Notes: a model not told the origin generated them from the letters alone. A stretch of 64,000 nt of DNA from Aureimonas sp. SA4125 (GCF_019973775.1 NZ_AP025032.1:1178001-1242000); one strand, 5' to 3'. Positions 46,131 to 55,261 are shown, counted from the first letter of the stretch. Numbers and translations: made by a program.

Positions 46131-46205
46131 GCGGGCGTAGTTCAGCGGTAGAACGCCAGCTTCCCAAGCTGGATGTCGTGGGTTCGATCCCCATCGCCCG
46201 CTCCA
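46131..46205 (+). tRNA. tRNA-Gly (anticodon CCC)
   Basis: The cloverleaf is complete: acceptor arms GCGGGCG and CGCCCGC, D-arm GTTC-AGCGGTA-GAAC, anticodon stem CCAGC-TTCCCAA-GCTGG with CCC at positions 34-36, T-arm GTGGG-TTCGATC-CCCAT, discriminator T and encoded CCA. It reads GGG codons. It is at the boundary between core-like and accessory DNA, a frequent attachment site; a second copy of its 3' end was not found in the window. Confidence 0.97.
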
Positions 46206-46808
46206 TCGTTGCGGATCGACAGACCCTCTGAGATAGGTGGGTCTTGAAAAGACTGCGCTTTTCCCCACTCGCCGACAACAGGTTTGAGAGCAGGCGTCGC
46301 CGATTTGAGACAAATTCGGCTTTAACGACAGCCGTTTGAGACTCGCCCGAAAACGGGCCGTCAAGGCGCCGTTTTACGTCGATTCGCTGACATGGGGATG
46401 CCGCCCGAGAGCTCCCTCATCGGGGCGGTCGGGTCAAGTCGAACAGGTGATGGACTGATGGATTGGGCAGCGCGCGAAAATCCCGCTGCCTATAGGTCTG
46501 GCGCGAGAGACGAGCCTCTGCATCGATCAGCGTGAACACGTCCGCAAGGGTCGTGAGGGAGGCTGCCAGCCAGTTATCTCGTGCGAGACGTGGGCAATCC
46601 GCCGAGATCGCGTCCGGCATGACCGAACGGACAAGCATTCGCCATCCAGGGGGCGTTCGAGGGCAAACCCGGGTAGGAGCACCGAGGTGAACGTCTCGGT
46701 GGAGCGGCTACCGTCTGCAAGCGGTTCAAGGCCTAGATGATGCACGCTGCTCGCGTAAGGAATCCGATTGTGGGGTGTAAGGACGATCGGGTGTCTGCCA
46801 TACCGCTT
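46206..46808. other. Region after tRNA-Gly, degenerate, no gene supported
   Basis: This stretch of about 600 bp lies between the tRNA and the 3' end of the peroxidase gene. Two overlapping minus-strand frames (46417-46638 and 46527-46745) look like the two frames of one decayed reading frame: ETFTSVLLPGFALE in the first, then DVFTLIDAEARLSRQTYRQR in the second. I cannot assign a family. No integrase gene is present, so any island integrase must be elsewhere or lost. Confidence 0.4.
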
Positions 46809-47993
46809 TCAGCGGACCCCGTTCTGTGTCTCAACGGCGTCGCTCTTGATTAACGAGTTTTTCACCAGCGGCTCCGGACGCGGGGTGGTTGCGGTGCTCG
46901 GCGGTAGGATCGGCAGTTCGACGCGGGGAGGCTCGCCCGTCAGGGTGCCGAGGAACGCTGCGATCGCGCTGGTCTCGTGGGGCGTCAGTTCTTGGCCGAG
47001 CTGGGCGACGCCCATGACGGCCACGGCCTGTTCGAGGCTCCACACCTTGCCGCTGTGGAAGTAAGGAGCCGTCAGCGCGACGTTTCGCAGCGGGACTGCC
47101 CGGAACACGTACTCGTCGGTAGCGGTCTTCGTGACTGCAAAGCGGCCCTTGTCCTCAAGCGGAAGGATGTCGCTGCCAGGGCGCTCGACGACCCCGAACG
47201 GGTAGTATTCCTGGCCACCGAAGTTGACGCCGCTGTGGCAAGCCGAGCACCCGGTGTCCATGAAGAGTTTCAGGCCCTGCTTCTCCTTGTCATCGAGCAC
47301 CGCAAGATTGCCCTCGAGGAACTGGTCGAACCGGGCGCCGGGCGTGATGAGGGTGGCCTCGAACGCCTCGATGGCCTTCGCGACATTGTCGAACGTCACG
47401 GCGTCGGCCTCGCCGGGGAAGGCGGTCCGGAAGTGCTCTTGGTAGGTCGGGATGCTGGTCAAGACATCGACAACGTGCTCCGGCGTCGCCGCCATTTCGA
47501 CGGCCGCCTGAATCGGGCCTTTGGCCTGCGAGCGGAGATCGTCGGCCCGGCCGTCCCAGAACTGGGCGACGTTGAAGATCGAATTGAACACGGTGGGGGA
47601 ATTGCGTGGTCCCTTCTGCCATCCGTGACCGATCGAGGTCTCCAGGTTATCCGTGCCGCCGCCCGCGAGGTTGTGGCAGGAGTTGCAGTTCAGGATGCCG
47701 CTTGCCGACAGGCGGGTGTCGAACCACAGCATCTGGCCCAGTTCCGTCTTCTCCCGCGTGACGGCATTGTCCTTCACCTTGGGAACGGTAGAGGGAATGG
47801 CATCGAAGATCTCGTCGGCGGCTGCGCGGAGCTGCTCGATCTCTTCCGGGGACATCGCGGGAGCAGACGTTGCGACCGCATCGGTTGCCGCGGACTGTGC
47901 GAAGGCTGCTGGCATGAGATTCGGCAGGGCCACCGCGGAGAGCAGGGTCAACGAAACACCGCTAGCCAAAAACCCGAACAGATGGCGTCTCAT
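46809..47993 (-). CDS. Di-haem cytochrome c peroxidase (MauG/CcpA family)
   Basis: This 394-residue periplasmic protein has a signal peptide cleaved near residue 32 (MPAAFAQ). Two c-type haem-binding motifs, CNSCH (103-107) and CSACH (249-253), define the bacterial di-haem peroxidase family, which reduces hydrogen peroxide or, in MauG-like members, modifies proteins. FWDGRADDLRSQAKGP is a conserved family segment. The RBS AGGAGA is intact. An IS5-family element lies only 24 bp upstream of the start codon, so the original promoter has probably been displaced. Confidence 0.9.
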   Translation of the reverse strand: MRRHLFGFLASGVSLTLLSAVALPNLMPAAFAQSAATDAVATSAPAMSPEEIEQLRAAADEIFDAIPSTVPKVKDNAVTREKTELGQMLWFDTRLSASGILNCNSCHNLAGGGTDNLETSIGHGWQKGPRNSPTVFNSIFNVAQFWDGRADDLRSQAKGPIQAAVEMAATPEHVVDVLTSIPTYQEHFRTAFPGEADAVTFDNVAKAIEAFEATLITPGARFDQFLEGNLAVLDDKEKQGLKLFMDTGCSACHSGVNFGGQEYYPFGVVERPGSDILPLEDKGRFAVTKTATDEYVFRAVPLRNVALTAPYFHSGKVWSLEQAVAVMGVAQLGQELTPHETSAIAAFLGTLTGEPPRVELPILPPSTATTPRPEPLVKNSLIKSDAVETQNGVR

Positions 47994-48017
47994 GGATTTT
48001 CTCCTAGGTGCCTAAGA

Positions 48018-48946
48018 GCCCGATTCAGAAGTTTCTCAAGCGTAGCAATATCTTGCGGTTCGCCGGGTAAGCATGCGGATGGAGGCGATCAGCGCCCATG
48101 CGGTTGAAGAGGAGACGGAAGTTTCCCAGTCTTTTGCGAGGCGGCGGCATCGTCCGAGCCACGCGAAAGTGCGCTCGACGACCCACCGTCGAGGCAGGAT
48201 CTCGAAGCCTTTGGCGACATCTGATCGCTTGATGATCTCGATGGTCCAGTCGCCATGGCGGGCGATCGCGTCGCGCAGTTTCTGCCCGGCGTAACCGCCA
48301 TCGGCGAAGACATGGCGCAGCCACGGGAAACGCCGGCGTATCGCCTTGAGCACATCGACGGCGCCGTCCCGGTCTTGAATATCGGCGGCATGCACGAGAA
48401 TCATGACCAGGAAGCCGCAGGTGTCGGTGAGGATATGGCGCTTGCGGCCCTTGATCTTCTTGCCGGCGTCATAGCCGCAAATCCCGCCGCTTTCCGTGGT
48501 TTTGACCGACTGGCTATCGATGACACCGGCACTGGGCGAGGCTTCGCGTCCTTCGATTTCGCGCAGGCTCATGACCAGCGCCATGTTGATCGCATCGAAC
48601 AGACCGGCATCGCGCCACGCGTAAAAATAGCGCCGCACCGTCGAAACCGGCGGAAAGCATTTGGGCAACAGCCGCCATGCACATCCGCTCGATGCGATGT
48701 AGAGCAAGGCGTTCACAACTTCGCGCATGTCCGCCGAGCGGCGCCGCCCTCCGCGTTTCGCGGCTGGGATAAACGGAGCCGTCACCATCCACTCCCGATC
48801 CGTCATATCGCTTGGATACCGCAACCCCTCCCGGCTATGCTCGCGCCGGGCAATACCAGACCATGCCATCGTTCACTCCATCTCCTCGCAAAGACGGCCT
48901 GAATCACAACATACTGGTATTGCTCAACAACTTTCGGATCGGGCTC
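48018..48946 (-). mobile_element. IS5-family insertion sequence (IS1031-like group)
   Basis: This element of about 929 bp is bounded by imperfect inverted repeats beginning GAGCCCGATTCAGAAGTTTC on the left and GAGCCCGATCCGAAAGTTG on the right (read inward). TAA flanks both ends (48015-48017 and 48947-48949), which fits the 3-bp TNA duplication of the IS1031 group. A single transposase ORF fills it. It stands between the peroxidase start codon and any upstream promoter. Confidence 0.85.
48036..48869 (-). CDS. IS5-family transposase
   Basis: This 277-residue DDE transposase of the IS5 family, single-frame type, appears intact. It has MTDREWMVTAPFIPAAKRGG near the N-terminus and CAWRLLPKCFPPVSTVRRYF in the middle of the N-terminal third. 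The catalytic residues are the first Asp in GVIDSQSVKT, the second Asp in VFADGGYAG and the Glu in RWVVERTFAWLGRCRR. The second methionine (22 residues in) could be the true start. It catalyses cut-and-paste movement of the element. Confidence 0.95.
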   Translation of the reverse strand: MAWSGIARREHSREGLRYPSDMTDREWMVTAPFIPAAKRGGRRRSADMREVVNALLYIASSGCAWRLLPKCFPPVSTVRRYFYAWRDAGLFDAINMALVMSLREIEGREASPSAGVIDSQSVKTTESGGICGYDAGKKIKGRKRHILTDTCGFLVMILVHAADIQDRDGAVDVLKAIRRRFPWLRHVFADGGYAGQKLRDAIARHGDWTIEIIKRSDVAKGFEILPRRWVVERTFAWLGRCRRLAKDWETSVSSSTAWALIASIRMLTRRTARYCYA

Positions 48947-49307
48947 TAAAAATCGTGGTTGGATCGGTGTCTGCGAAGCTCACGAGTAAGTACAATCGCC
49001 TGTTCGCGACCGGCAGGCACCCCGTCATTACGGTATTGTAGCGAAAGTCACCGGATCAGTGCTTGGTTCCCATAGACACTAAAGCGAGCCTGTTTCGGCT
49101 TCAGGTGAGCGGTCCACTGCGACTTCCGCGCGGGAGCGAACGCTTTAGCATTCACGCGCGATCCAGATCGTCACGGAGAATGCGATCATAGGCGCTGGAT
49201 TCCCTGGCCCCGGACCACGATCTCCTTCTGTTGCAACTCGCGCTCGAGACCCTCGCGCCATGCGCGCCACCATCGGCAGGTACTGCGACAGGGGCAGGCG
49301 GAGCCGC
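48947..49307. other. Region between two insertion sequences
   Basis: About 360 bp lie between the IS5 and IS256 elements. From about 49192 the plus strand carries a reading frame (with LLLLQLALETLAP) that runs without a stop into the IS256 target duplication and continues on the far side as the Crp/Fnr fragment, so it belongs to that pseudogene. The first 240 bp hold nothing that I recognise. Confidence 0.5.
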
Positions 49308-50682
49308 GGTAGTGTCCGCGCTCGTGGTGGAAATTCCGACATTGAAAGGTGTGGCTGAGGCGGTCACCGGATAGGGCGGCTAAGGTGGAGTTGCGAGACT
49401 TCAACCTGACCGGAGAACCCGATGACCGAGGACAGACTACCGCTTGCCGAGCTTTTTGCGAAAGCCGGGGACGGCGATTTCCTGAGAACGATAGCCGAGA
49501 GCGTGATGCAGCTCCTTATGGAGGTCGACGTTGAAGGCATGATCGGCGCCGGGCGCCACGAACGGACGCAGGAACGGGCGACTTATCGCAATGGCTACCG
49601 CGACCGCTCGCTCGACACGCGGCTCGGCTCGTTGCAGCTTCGGATACCCAAGCTTCGGCAGGGCAGCTACTTCCCGCCGTTCCTGGAGCCGAGAAAGCTC
49701 TCGGAGAAGGCCTTGGTTGCCGTCATTCAGGAAGCTTGGATCAGCGGCGTTTCCACCCGGCGGGTCGACGATCTGGTACAGGCCATGGGGCTGTCGGGGA
49801 TCGGCAAGAGCACCGTATCGAAGCTGTGCAAAGACATCGACGAACGCGTCGGCGGCTTCCTCGACCGTCCTCTCACTGGCGACTGGCCCTACCTCTGGCT
49901 GGATGCGACCTACCTGAAGCAGCGCGAGGGTGGACGCATCGTTTCGGTCGCCGCCATAATCGCCGTGGCCGTGAACACGGACGGCAAGCGCGAGATCGTC
50001 GGCCTTCACATCGGCCCCTCGGAAGCGGAGACGTTTTGGTCGAGCTTCCTCAAGAGCCTCGTGCGCCGCGGCCTGTCCGGCGTGAAGCTCGTGATCTCGG
50101 ATGCTCACGAAGGGCTGAAAGCCGCCATTCGCCGGGTGTTCAGCGCCTCCTGGCAGCGCTGCCGGGTGCATTGGATGCGCAACGCCCTGTCGTATGTCCC
50201 GAAGGCGCAGCAGAGCATGGCGGCGGCCGCGCTGCGCCAAGCCTTCGCCCAGCCCGATCGTGCTAGCGCCAGCCAGGCGCTGCGCCACGTCGCCGACCAG
50301 CTTCGGGGAAAGTGTCCAAAGCTCGGGGCCTTCATCGACAACAGCGAGACCGACGTGCTGGCGCACATGGATTTTCCCAGTCAGCACCGGACCCGGATCC
50401 ATTCGACGAATTCCCTGGAGCGCCTGAACAAGGAGGTGAAGCGGCGTGCCGACGTCGTCGGAATCTTCCCGAACGAGGGATCCATCATCCGGCTCATCGG
50501 CGCCGTCCTTCTCGAGGCCAACGACGAATGGCAGATCCAGAACCGCTACATGCAGACCGAACCCATGGCCGACCTCATGGCCATGGGCAACACTGCAAAA
50601 CCCGAACAGATTTCCACCGAAGTCGCCTGAAACGGAGCCGCTTCAGCTACACTCAATTTCCACCACGTTGACGGACACGACC
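49308..50682 (+). mobile_element. IS256-family insertion sequence
   Basis: This 1375-bp element has terminal inverted repeats GGTAGTGTCCG on the left and GGTCGTGTCCG on the right (read inward), continuing with CGTGGTGGAAATT on both sides. It is flanked by an exact 8-bp duplication GGAGCCGC (49300-49307 and 50683-50690). This confirms a simple insertion event into the Crp/Fnr gene. The internal transposase is intact. Confidence 0.92.
49422..50630 (+). CDS. IS256-family (mutator) transposase
   Basis: This 402-residue transposase has an N-terminal region containing IGAGRHERTQERATYRNGYR, typical of IS256/mutator proteins. The catalytic DDE residues are in LWLDATYLK, VISDAHEGLKAAIR and STNSLERLNKEVKRR; the last contains the family-signature Glu. 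CRVHWMRNAL matches the conserved C/H segment. Length and frame are intact, so the element could still be active. Confidence 0.96.
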   Translation: MTEDRLPLAELFAKAGDGDFLRTIAESVMQLLMEVDVEGMIGAGRHERTQERATYRNGYRDRSLDTRLGSLQLRIPKLRQGSYFPPFLEPRKLSEKALVAVIQEAWISGVSTRRVDDLVQAMGLSGIGKSTVSKLCKDIDERVGGFLDRPLTGDWPYLWLDATYLKQREGGRIVSVAAIIAVAVNTDGKREIVGLHIGPSEAETFWSSFLKSLVRRGLSGVKLVISDAHEGLKAAIRRVFSASWQRCRVHWMRNALSYVPKAQQSMAAAALRQAFAQPDRASASQALRHVADQLRGKCPKLGAFIDNSETDVLAHMDFPSQHRTRIHSTNSLERLNKEVKRRADVVGIFPNEGSIIRLIGAVLLEANDEWQIQNRYMQTEPMADLMAMGNTAKPEQISTEVA

Positions 50683-51198
50683 GGAGCCGCTCTGAACTTG
50701 TCCGAGGTGAGACGCTTGCGCGGCGGCGCTATCGTCTTCGACGAAGGACAGCCGGTTCGGCAATTCCATCTCCTCCTGTCCGGCAGCATTCGCTTTGTCC
50801 GGCTGACGGCCGATGGCAGCCAGATCATCGTCCTGCACATTCCACCGGGAGAGATGTTCGGTATCGGGACGGCCCTCGGGCAGATTACCCATCAGGTCAC
50901 TGCGATCACGGCAGACGATTCCGTCGTCCTGTCGTGGCCCAACGCTCTCTGGCCGAAGTTCTCTGGTGCCTATCCCGGGTTTGTTGCCGAGACGCTCCGC
51001 ATTTTCGGCAACCGGGCCGATGAGATGAGCGACCGGGTCGTCGAGCTGTCCACCAAGCCGGTAGAGCAGCGCGGGCTGCATGCATTTGGTCTCGACACTG
51101 GGGCCAGCAGAGCGCGGGACCGTCTGCCTTCGATGCGGACAGACCCGTTTGACAGTTAGGGGAAAGCCCGCCGCAACAGCCGGGGAATTTCCCGCCGC

Positions 51199-51930
51199 TT
51201 AGCTCAACAGCGGACCGTCGTGATCCAGATACGCCCTGTCGAAGTCGGCGATCACCACGAGGCGATCGAAATCGTGAAATGTGACCTGCCCCTGCTTGAA
51301 GGTGACCAAGTCGGCTTCCCTCAGTTGGCGCAGCACCCGGTTCACGTGGATCGCGCTGAGGCCCAAAGCGTCTGCCAGCATGTACTGTGAGAGCGGACAG
51401 GCATATCCGTCTGTCGTCCCCAGGCCCACGAGCTTCAGACGGGCGCCCAGTTCCAGCAGGAAGTGCGCAACCCGCTCGCGGGCGTCGCGCCGTCCGATCC
51501 CGACGAGATGCTCGACCACCATCGCTTCGTCCCGCGATGCCGCCCAGAGAACGGCGGTCGCGAGGCGCGGGGTCTGGCTGAATGTGTTCATGAGATCGCT
51601 GGCCAGAACCTCCGACGCCTCGACCTTGGTGACGGGCTCGATGTTGTGGTCGGCGGTCCGGAACAGCACCGATCGCAGGCCAAGGAAGTCGCCGGGGAGT
51701 TGGAAATCGACGATCTGGCGCGCGCCGCCCGACATGAGCTTGTAGGAGCATACCCAACCTGATGCCAAGATAAACGCGGACTGGTTCGTCTGCCCCTCGA
51801 ACGCGATGTCCCGTCCGGCCGGGAAAGAGCGGCGACGGGTATGAAGTCCGGCGAGCACTCCCAGCTCTTCCTGCGACAGGGCGACGAATGCTTGGAGTTT
51901 GCGTGCAAGAGGGCTGTGATGAAAGTCCAT
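51199..51930 (-). CDS. Crp/Fnr family transcriptional regulator
   Basis: This 243-residue regulator has a cNMP-binding fold: LHTRRRSFPAGRDIAFEGQT, then SAFILASGWVCSYKLMSGGA and VDFQLPGDFLGLRS. The dimer helix leads to the C-terminal winged HTH with CPLSQYMLADALGLSAIHVN as the recognition region, followed by RVLRQLREADLV. It lacks the N-terminal Cys cluster of Fnr, so oxygen sensing by Fe-S is not expected; cyclic nucleotide or another signal is possible. It is divergent from the small gene at 52.1 kb and the universal stress protein. Confidence 0.92.
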   Translation of the reverse strand: MDFHHSPLARKLQAFVALSQEELGVLAGLHTRRRSFPAGRDIAFEGQTNQSAFILASGWVCSYKLMSGGARQIVDFQLPGDFLGLRSVLFRTADHNIEPVTKVEASEVLASDLMNTFSQTPRLATAVLWAASRDEAMVVEHLVGIGRRDARERVAHFLLELGARLKLVGLGTTDGYACPLSQYMLADALGLSAIHVNRVLRQLREADLVTFKQGQVTFHDFDRLVVIADFDRAYLDHDGPLLS

Positions 51931-52011
51931 CGGTCAGCTTCCTTGAGATTCGTCCAAGGGAAAAAGGAGCAGACGATGTTCGTTCCGAAAAAATATCCCC
52001 GCAGATGTGGT

Positions 52012-52029
52012 TGACGCTGATCTGCGTCA
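52012..52029. promoter_or_regulatory. Palindrome in Crp/Fnr divergent promoter region
   Basis: TGACGC-TGATCT-GCGTCA is a perfect 6-bp inverted repeat with a 6-bp spacer, located 82 bp upstream of the Crp/Fnr gene and 91 bp upstream of the 52.1-kb gene. It resembles a Crp/Fnr-type dyad (TTGAC...GTCA halves) but with a wider spacing than the TTGAT-N4-ATCAA anaerobox. It is a candidate autoregulatory site. Confidence 0.4.
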
Positions 52030-52119
52030 GCAAGTCCTGCCGTGAGCGTGAGATATAGGGGCCTCATCCGAGGGAGAAGGCGCCCGCCTTCTTAGAGATG
52101 TCGAACGAAGGCTGCCTCC

Positions 52120-52356
52120 ATGATCCACGTCCCCGATGTGAACGGATCGGCGGCACTCGCGATCTGCGAGTCTCTGCTGCTGTCCCTGAACGACCGGAAC
52201 ATCCTGCCCGAGCGCGAGATCGTCGGGATCCTAAAGGACGCCGCTACGGCACATGCCGATGACCCGGGCACCGACGGCTTGGCCGATCACCACCGTGCCG
52301 TCGCTGCCTTGATCAACGCCATTCTCTCGGGCGGCAACTCCGTTCGACGCAGGTAG
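52120..52356 (+). CDS. Small conserved hypothetical protein
   Basis: This 78-residue soluble protein is helical, with SAALAICESLLLSLNDRNIL at residues 10-29 and PEREIVGILKDAATAH following. The C-terminal part contains DHHRAVAALINAILSG. No cofactor or catalytic motif is visible. The ATG is preceded by GGCTGCCTCC, a poor RBS. Genes for such proteins appear beside universal stress proteins in alphaproteobacteria as far as I recall; function is unknown. It is probably transcribed with the 52.5-kb usp gene. Confidence 0.65.
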   Translation: MIHVPDVNGSAALAICESLLLSLNDRNILPEREIVGILKDAATAHADDPGTDGLADHHRAVAALINAILSGGNSVRRR

Positions 52357-52475
52357 CCACATTACGCCGCGTGGCATGACCGCTTTGCGGCGGCCCCAAG
52401 GATCATCCCATCCCTTCATCTCACCAGAGGCCCGCGGGCCTGCGACCCGTTCCTTCCAGAAGGGCCACTGAGCCT

Positions 52476-53339
52476 ATGGAGCATCGACCGATGTCACGTG
52501 AATTCAAGAACGTCCTTGTCGTCCTGGCGCCCCAGGAAGAGACGGTTGAGTGCCCGACCCCGGCGCTGAAGATGGGACTGGCCTTGGCCCGGGAGGCGAA
52601 CGCCTTCGTTACGGTCAGCTTCATGTCCCCCCAGCCGGCTTGGGTCCCCCTCAGCCTCTTCTCCGATGCCCCGGCCGACATGATCGCGACCGAACGCAAG
52701 CGGCTCGACACCTTGGCGGAGACGTGCCTGGCCGCCGCCGTGACGGCTGCCGACGCTGCCGACATTCAGTCGAGCACGGAATTCCTCTCCCTCGACTTCC
52801 TTGCCTTGATGGGGCGGGCGCCGCGACTGGCCCAGTTGCAGGACGTCCTCGTGATGGACGCGAGAAGCGCCGTCCTGCGCGAGTATCCGGAGATCGTCGA
52901 GGGCATGCTGTTCCGAAGCGGACGGCCAGTCGTCCTCGTGCCTGAAGGCTGGACCCGCGGCGTTCCCCGGACCGTCTCGATCGCGTGGGACGGGAGCCTT
53001 CAGGCGACGCATGCCGTCGCCGAGGCGCTGCCGATCCTACAGGGCGCCGACGAAGTCCATGTGGTCACGGTGACGGGCGAGAAGGATCTCGGCAACGAGA
53101 CGCCGAGCGACCGGCTGGCGATCTACCTCGACCGCCATGGCGTGCGGGTGCGTGAGAATGCCCTGACCACGCGGAGCGGGAGTGTCGCCGACACACTCCG
53201 CGAGCACGTCGCGGCCAGCGGCTCGGACATGCTGGTGATGGGCGCGTACGCCCATTCGCGCATTCGGGAGGCCATCCTCGGCGGGGTCACCCGCTCGCTC
53301 CTCGGCGCGAGCCCGGTGCCCCTGTTCCTGAGCCACTGA
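52476..53339 (+). CDS. Universal stress protein (UspA family, tandem)
   Basis: This 287-residue protein resembles UspA-type nucleotide-binding proteins. Strand-1 motif FKNVLVVLAPQEETVE is at about residues 10-25. A second half begins TVSIAWDGSLQATHAVAEAL and ends with LVMGAYAHSRIREAILGGVT, which matches the ATP-binding G-x2-G-x9-G-S/T region in modified form. Tandem Usp proteins help cells cope with energy or redox stress. An ATG at 52491 is an alternative start. The gene lies between a Crp/Fnr regulator and a cut P-type ATPase gene, a set often controlled together in microaerobic stress. Confidence 0.88.
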   Translation: MEHRPMSREFKNVLVVLAPQEETVECPTPALKMGLALAREANAFVTVSFMSPQPAWVPLSLFSDAPADMIATERKRLDTLAETCLAAAVTAADAADIQSSTEFLSLDFLALMGRAPRLAQLQDVLVMDARSAVLREYPEIVEGMLFRSGRPVVLVPEGWTRGVPRTVSIAWDGSLQATHAVAEALPILQGADEVHVVTVTGEKDLGNETPSDRLAIYLDRHGVRVRENALTTRSGSVADTLREHVAASGSDMLVMGAYAHSRIREAILGGVTRSLLGASPVPLFLSH

Positions 53340-53413
53340 GCGACGGGACCGAGTTGGCGCCAGCCGATCCCCCACGCGATCGGGCCCATGTAACATCAGG
53401 ACCGCGACACCGA

Positions 53414-53617
53414 ATGCACAACCTCATCGAGGCCGACCTTAGCGAAGCGTCTCCGGTATTTCGGGACCCGCGCTTCCATGCTCGAGGATCTGACGAGGTC
53501 CTTCAAGCGGTCGGAAGCCGTCTCGCAGGGCTGACGGCAGCCGAGGCGGCTGCGAGGCTCGAGACCCATGGACCGAACAAACTTCCGGACGCCGCCCGCG
53601 TCCATCCGGTCCTCCGC
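53414..53617 (+). pseudogene. P-type cation ATPase, N-terminal fragment cut by IS21
   Basis: Only about 68 residues remain: an N-terminal tail and the cation-ATPase N domain, with VGSRLAGLTAAEAAARLETH followed by GPNKLPDA. The frame then runs into the IS21 terminal repeat and stops (Cys-stop from TGTTGA). The remaining 800 or so residues of a normal ATPase are not on the other side of the element. Transporter substrate (Mg, Ca or H) cannot be told. Confidence 0.85.
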
Positions 53618-53719
53618 TGTTGATTTCCACCCGGAACTGACCCGGGACAGCGCCTGATTTCCACTGAGATTTGACCCATGTGACCTTTCCCCGAGCGCGG
53701 CGAGCGAGGGGACAATGGA

Positions 53720-55261
53720 GTGATCTACATGGGACTTTTGAACGTCATCCGCCGCTTGGCTTTGCGAGAGAAGCTACCGATCCGAGAGATAGCCAGGCGG
53801 ACCGGGCTCTCGCGGAACACCATCAAGAAGTATCTGAAGGCCGGCACGATCGAGCCGAAGTTCTCGGTGCCGGAGCGGCCGAGCAAGCTCGACCCGTTCT
53901 CCGACAAGCTTGCAGCCTGGCTGAAGGCCGAAGCATCAAAGTCACGTAAGCAGCGCCGGCCTTTGACGCACTTGCATGCAGATCTCGTCGCTCTCGGGTT
54001 CACCGGTTCCTACAACCGTGTGGCCGCGTTCGCCCGCGAATGGCTTGCGGAGCGGCAGCGCGAGCAGCAAACGACAGGGCGCGGCATCTTCGTTCCCCTG
54101 TCTTTCCGCCCCGGCGAAGCCTTCCAGTTCGACTGGAGCGAGGACCATGCGGTGATCGGCGGCGACCGCACCAGGCTTCAGGTCGCGCATATCAAGCTGG
54201 CGCACAGCCGAGTGTTCCTCGTCCGTGCCTATCTGCTCCAGACCCACGAGATGCTGTTTGACGCTCATTGGCACGCCTTCCGCGTCTTCGGCGGCGTGCC
54301 TGAGCGCGGCATCTACGACAACATGAGAACGGCGGTAGACCGCGTCGGACGCGGCAAGGAACGCCAGATCAACCTGCGTTTCCTCGCCATGACAAACCAC
54401 TATGTCTTCAAGCCGGAGTTCTGCAATCCGGCCTCTGGTTGGGAGAAAGGGCAAGTCGAGAAGAACGTGCAGGATGCGCGGCCGCGTCTGTGGCAGCCGA
54501 TGCCGAACTTTCCCGATCTCGCCACGCTGAATGCCTGGCTCGAGCAGCGTTGTCTGGAGCTCTGGCGGGAGATCCCACATGGCCGTCTTGCCGGGACCGT
54601 CGCCGATGTCTGGGCCGAAGAGCAGCCCACCTTGATGTCGCTACCGCCTGCCTTCGACGGGTTCGTCGAGCAGAGCAAGCGCGTCTCGCCTACTTGCCTG
54701 ATCAGCTTCGAACGCAACCGCTACAGCGTGCCGGCTTCTTTTGCGAACAGGCCCGTCAGCCTCCGTGTCTACCCGGATCGTCTGGTCATTGCGGCCGAGG
54801 GGCAAATCTTGTGCGAGCATGAACGGCGGATCGAGCGATCGCATCATCTGCCGCCGCGAACGATCTACGACTGGCATCATTATCTGGCGGTGATCCAGCG
54901 CAAGCCCGGCGCGCTGCGCAACGGTGCTCCTTTCGCTGAACTGCCGTCAGGCTTCCGGCGATTGCAGGATCAGATGTTGCGACGGCCCGGTGGCGATCGC
55001 GAGATGGTCGATATCCTTGCCCTGGTCCTGCACCATGATGAGCAGGCGGTGCTGGCCGCAGTGGAGCTGGCACTGTCAGAGGGGGTCGCCACCAAGACCC
55101 ACGTGCTCAACATCCTGCACCGTCTGATCGACGGAAAGACGATCGACGGCCCGGCCATCGACACGCCGCAAACGCTGCTGCTGCGCCGAGAGCCCAAGGC
55201 CAATGTCGAGCGCTACGACGATTTGCGCGCCCGCAGGAGTGGAGGCCGCCATGCGTCATGA
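53720..55261 (+). CDS. istA: IS21-family transposase IstA
   Basis: This 513-residue transposase carries an N-terminal [23 protein letters not shown] (about residues 21-40). A DDE catalytic core has [22 protein letters not shown] and [13 protein letters not shown]-terminal beta-barrel follows. The frame starts with GTG at 53720; an ATG at 53729 with GGAG upstream is an equal or better start. It overlaps istB by 11 bp. Both genes look intact. Confidence 0.96.
   Translation: MIYMGLLNVIRRLALREKLPIREIARRTGLSRNTIKKYLKAGTIEPKFSVPERPSKLDPFSDKLAAWLKAEASKSRKQRRPLTHLHADLVALGFTGSYNRVAAFAREWLAERQREQQTTGRGIFVPLSFRPGEAFQFDWSEDHAVIGGDRTRLQVAHIKLAHSRVFLVRAYLLQTHEMLFDAHWHAFRVFGGVPERGIYDNMRTAVDRVGRGKERQINLRFLAMTNHYVFKPEFCNPASGWEKGQVEKNVQDARPRLWQPMPNFPDLATLNAWLEQRCLELWREIPHGRLAGTVADVWAEEQPTLMSLPPAFDGFVEQSKRVSPTCLISFERNRYSVPASFANRPVSLRVYPDRLVIAAEGQILCEHERRIERSHHLPPRTIYDWHHYLAVIQRKPGALRNGAPFAELPSGFRRLQDQMLRRPGGDREMVDILALVLHHDEQAVLAAVELALSEGVATKTHVLNILHRLIDGKTIDGPAIDTPQTLLLRREPKANVERYDDLRARRSGGRHAS

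Larger units (their letters stand above)
49192..51159 (+). pseudogene. Crp/Fnr family regulator interrupted by IS256 and truncated
   Basis: Removing the IS256 element and one copy of the 8-bp duplication joins 49192-49307 to 50691-51159 in one frame. The downstream part is a cNMP-binding (beta-roll) domain: RGGAIVFDEGQPVRQFHLLL, then FVRLTADGSQIIVLHIPPGE. It continues to the dimer helix with DRVVELSTKPVEQR, after which the usual HTH is missing: the frame runs into an unrelated 25-residue tail and stops at 51159. The gene is therefore both interrupted and lacks its DNA-binding domain. An intact Crp/Fnr gene follows on the other strand. Confidence 0.7.

Noticed and set aside
46041..46364. Minus-strand frame overlapping tRNA-Gly
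   Set aside because: It runs through a complete tRNA gene on the opposite strand; no domain.
46417..46745. Two overlapping minus-strand frames after the tRNA
   Set aside because: They might be remnants of one frameshifted gene, but no family can be named and no start is convincing, so no gene was called.
51931..52119. Canonical Fnr/FixK anaerobox (TTGAT-N4-ATCAA)
   Set aside because: No match with the right spacing; the only dyad has a 6-bp spacer and different halves, so it is listed only as a candidate operator.
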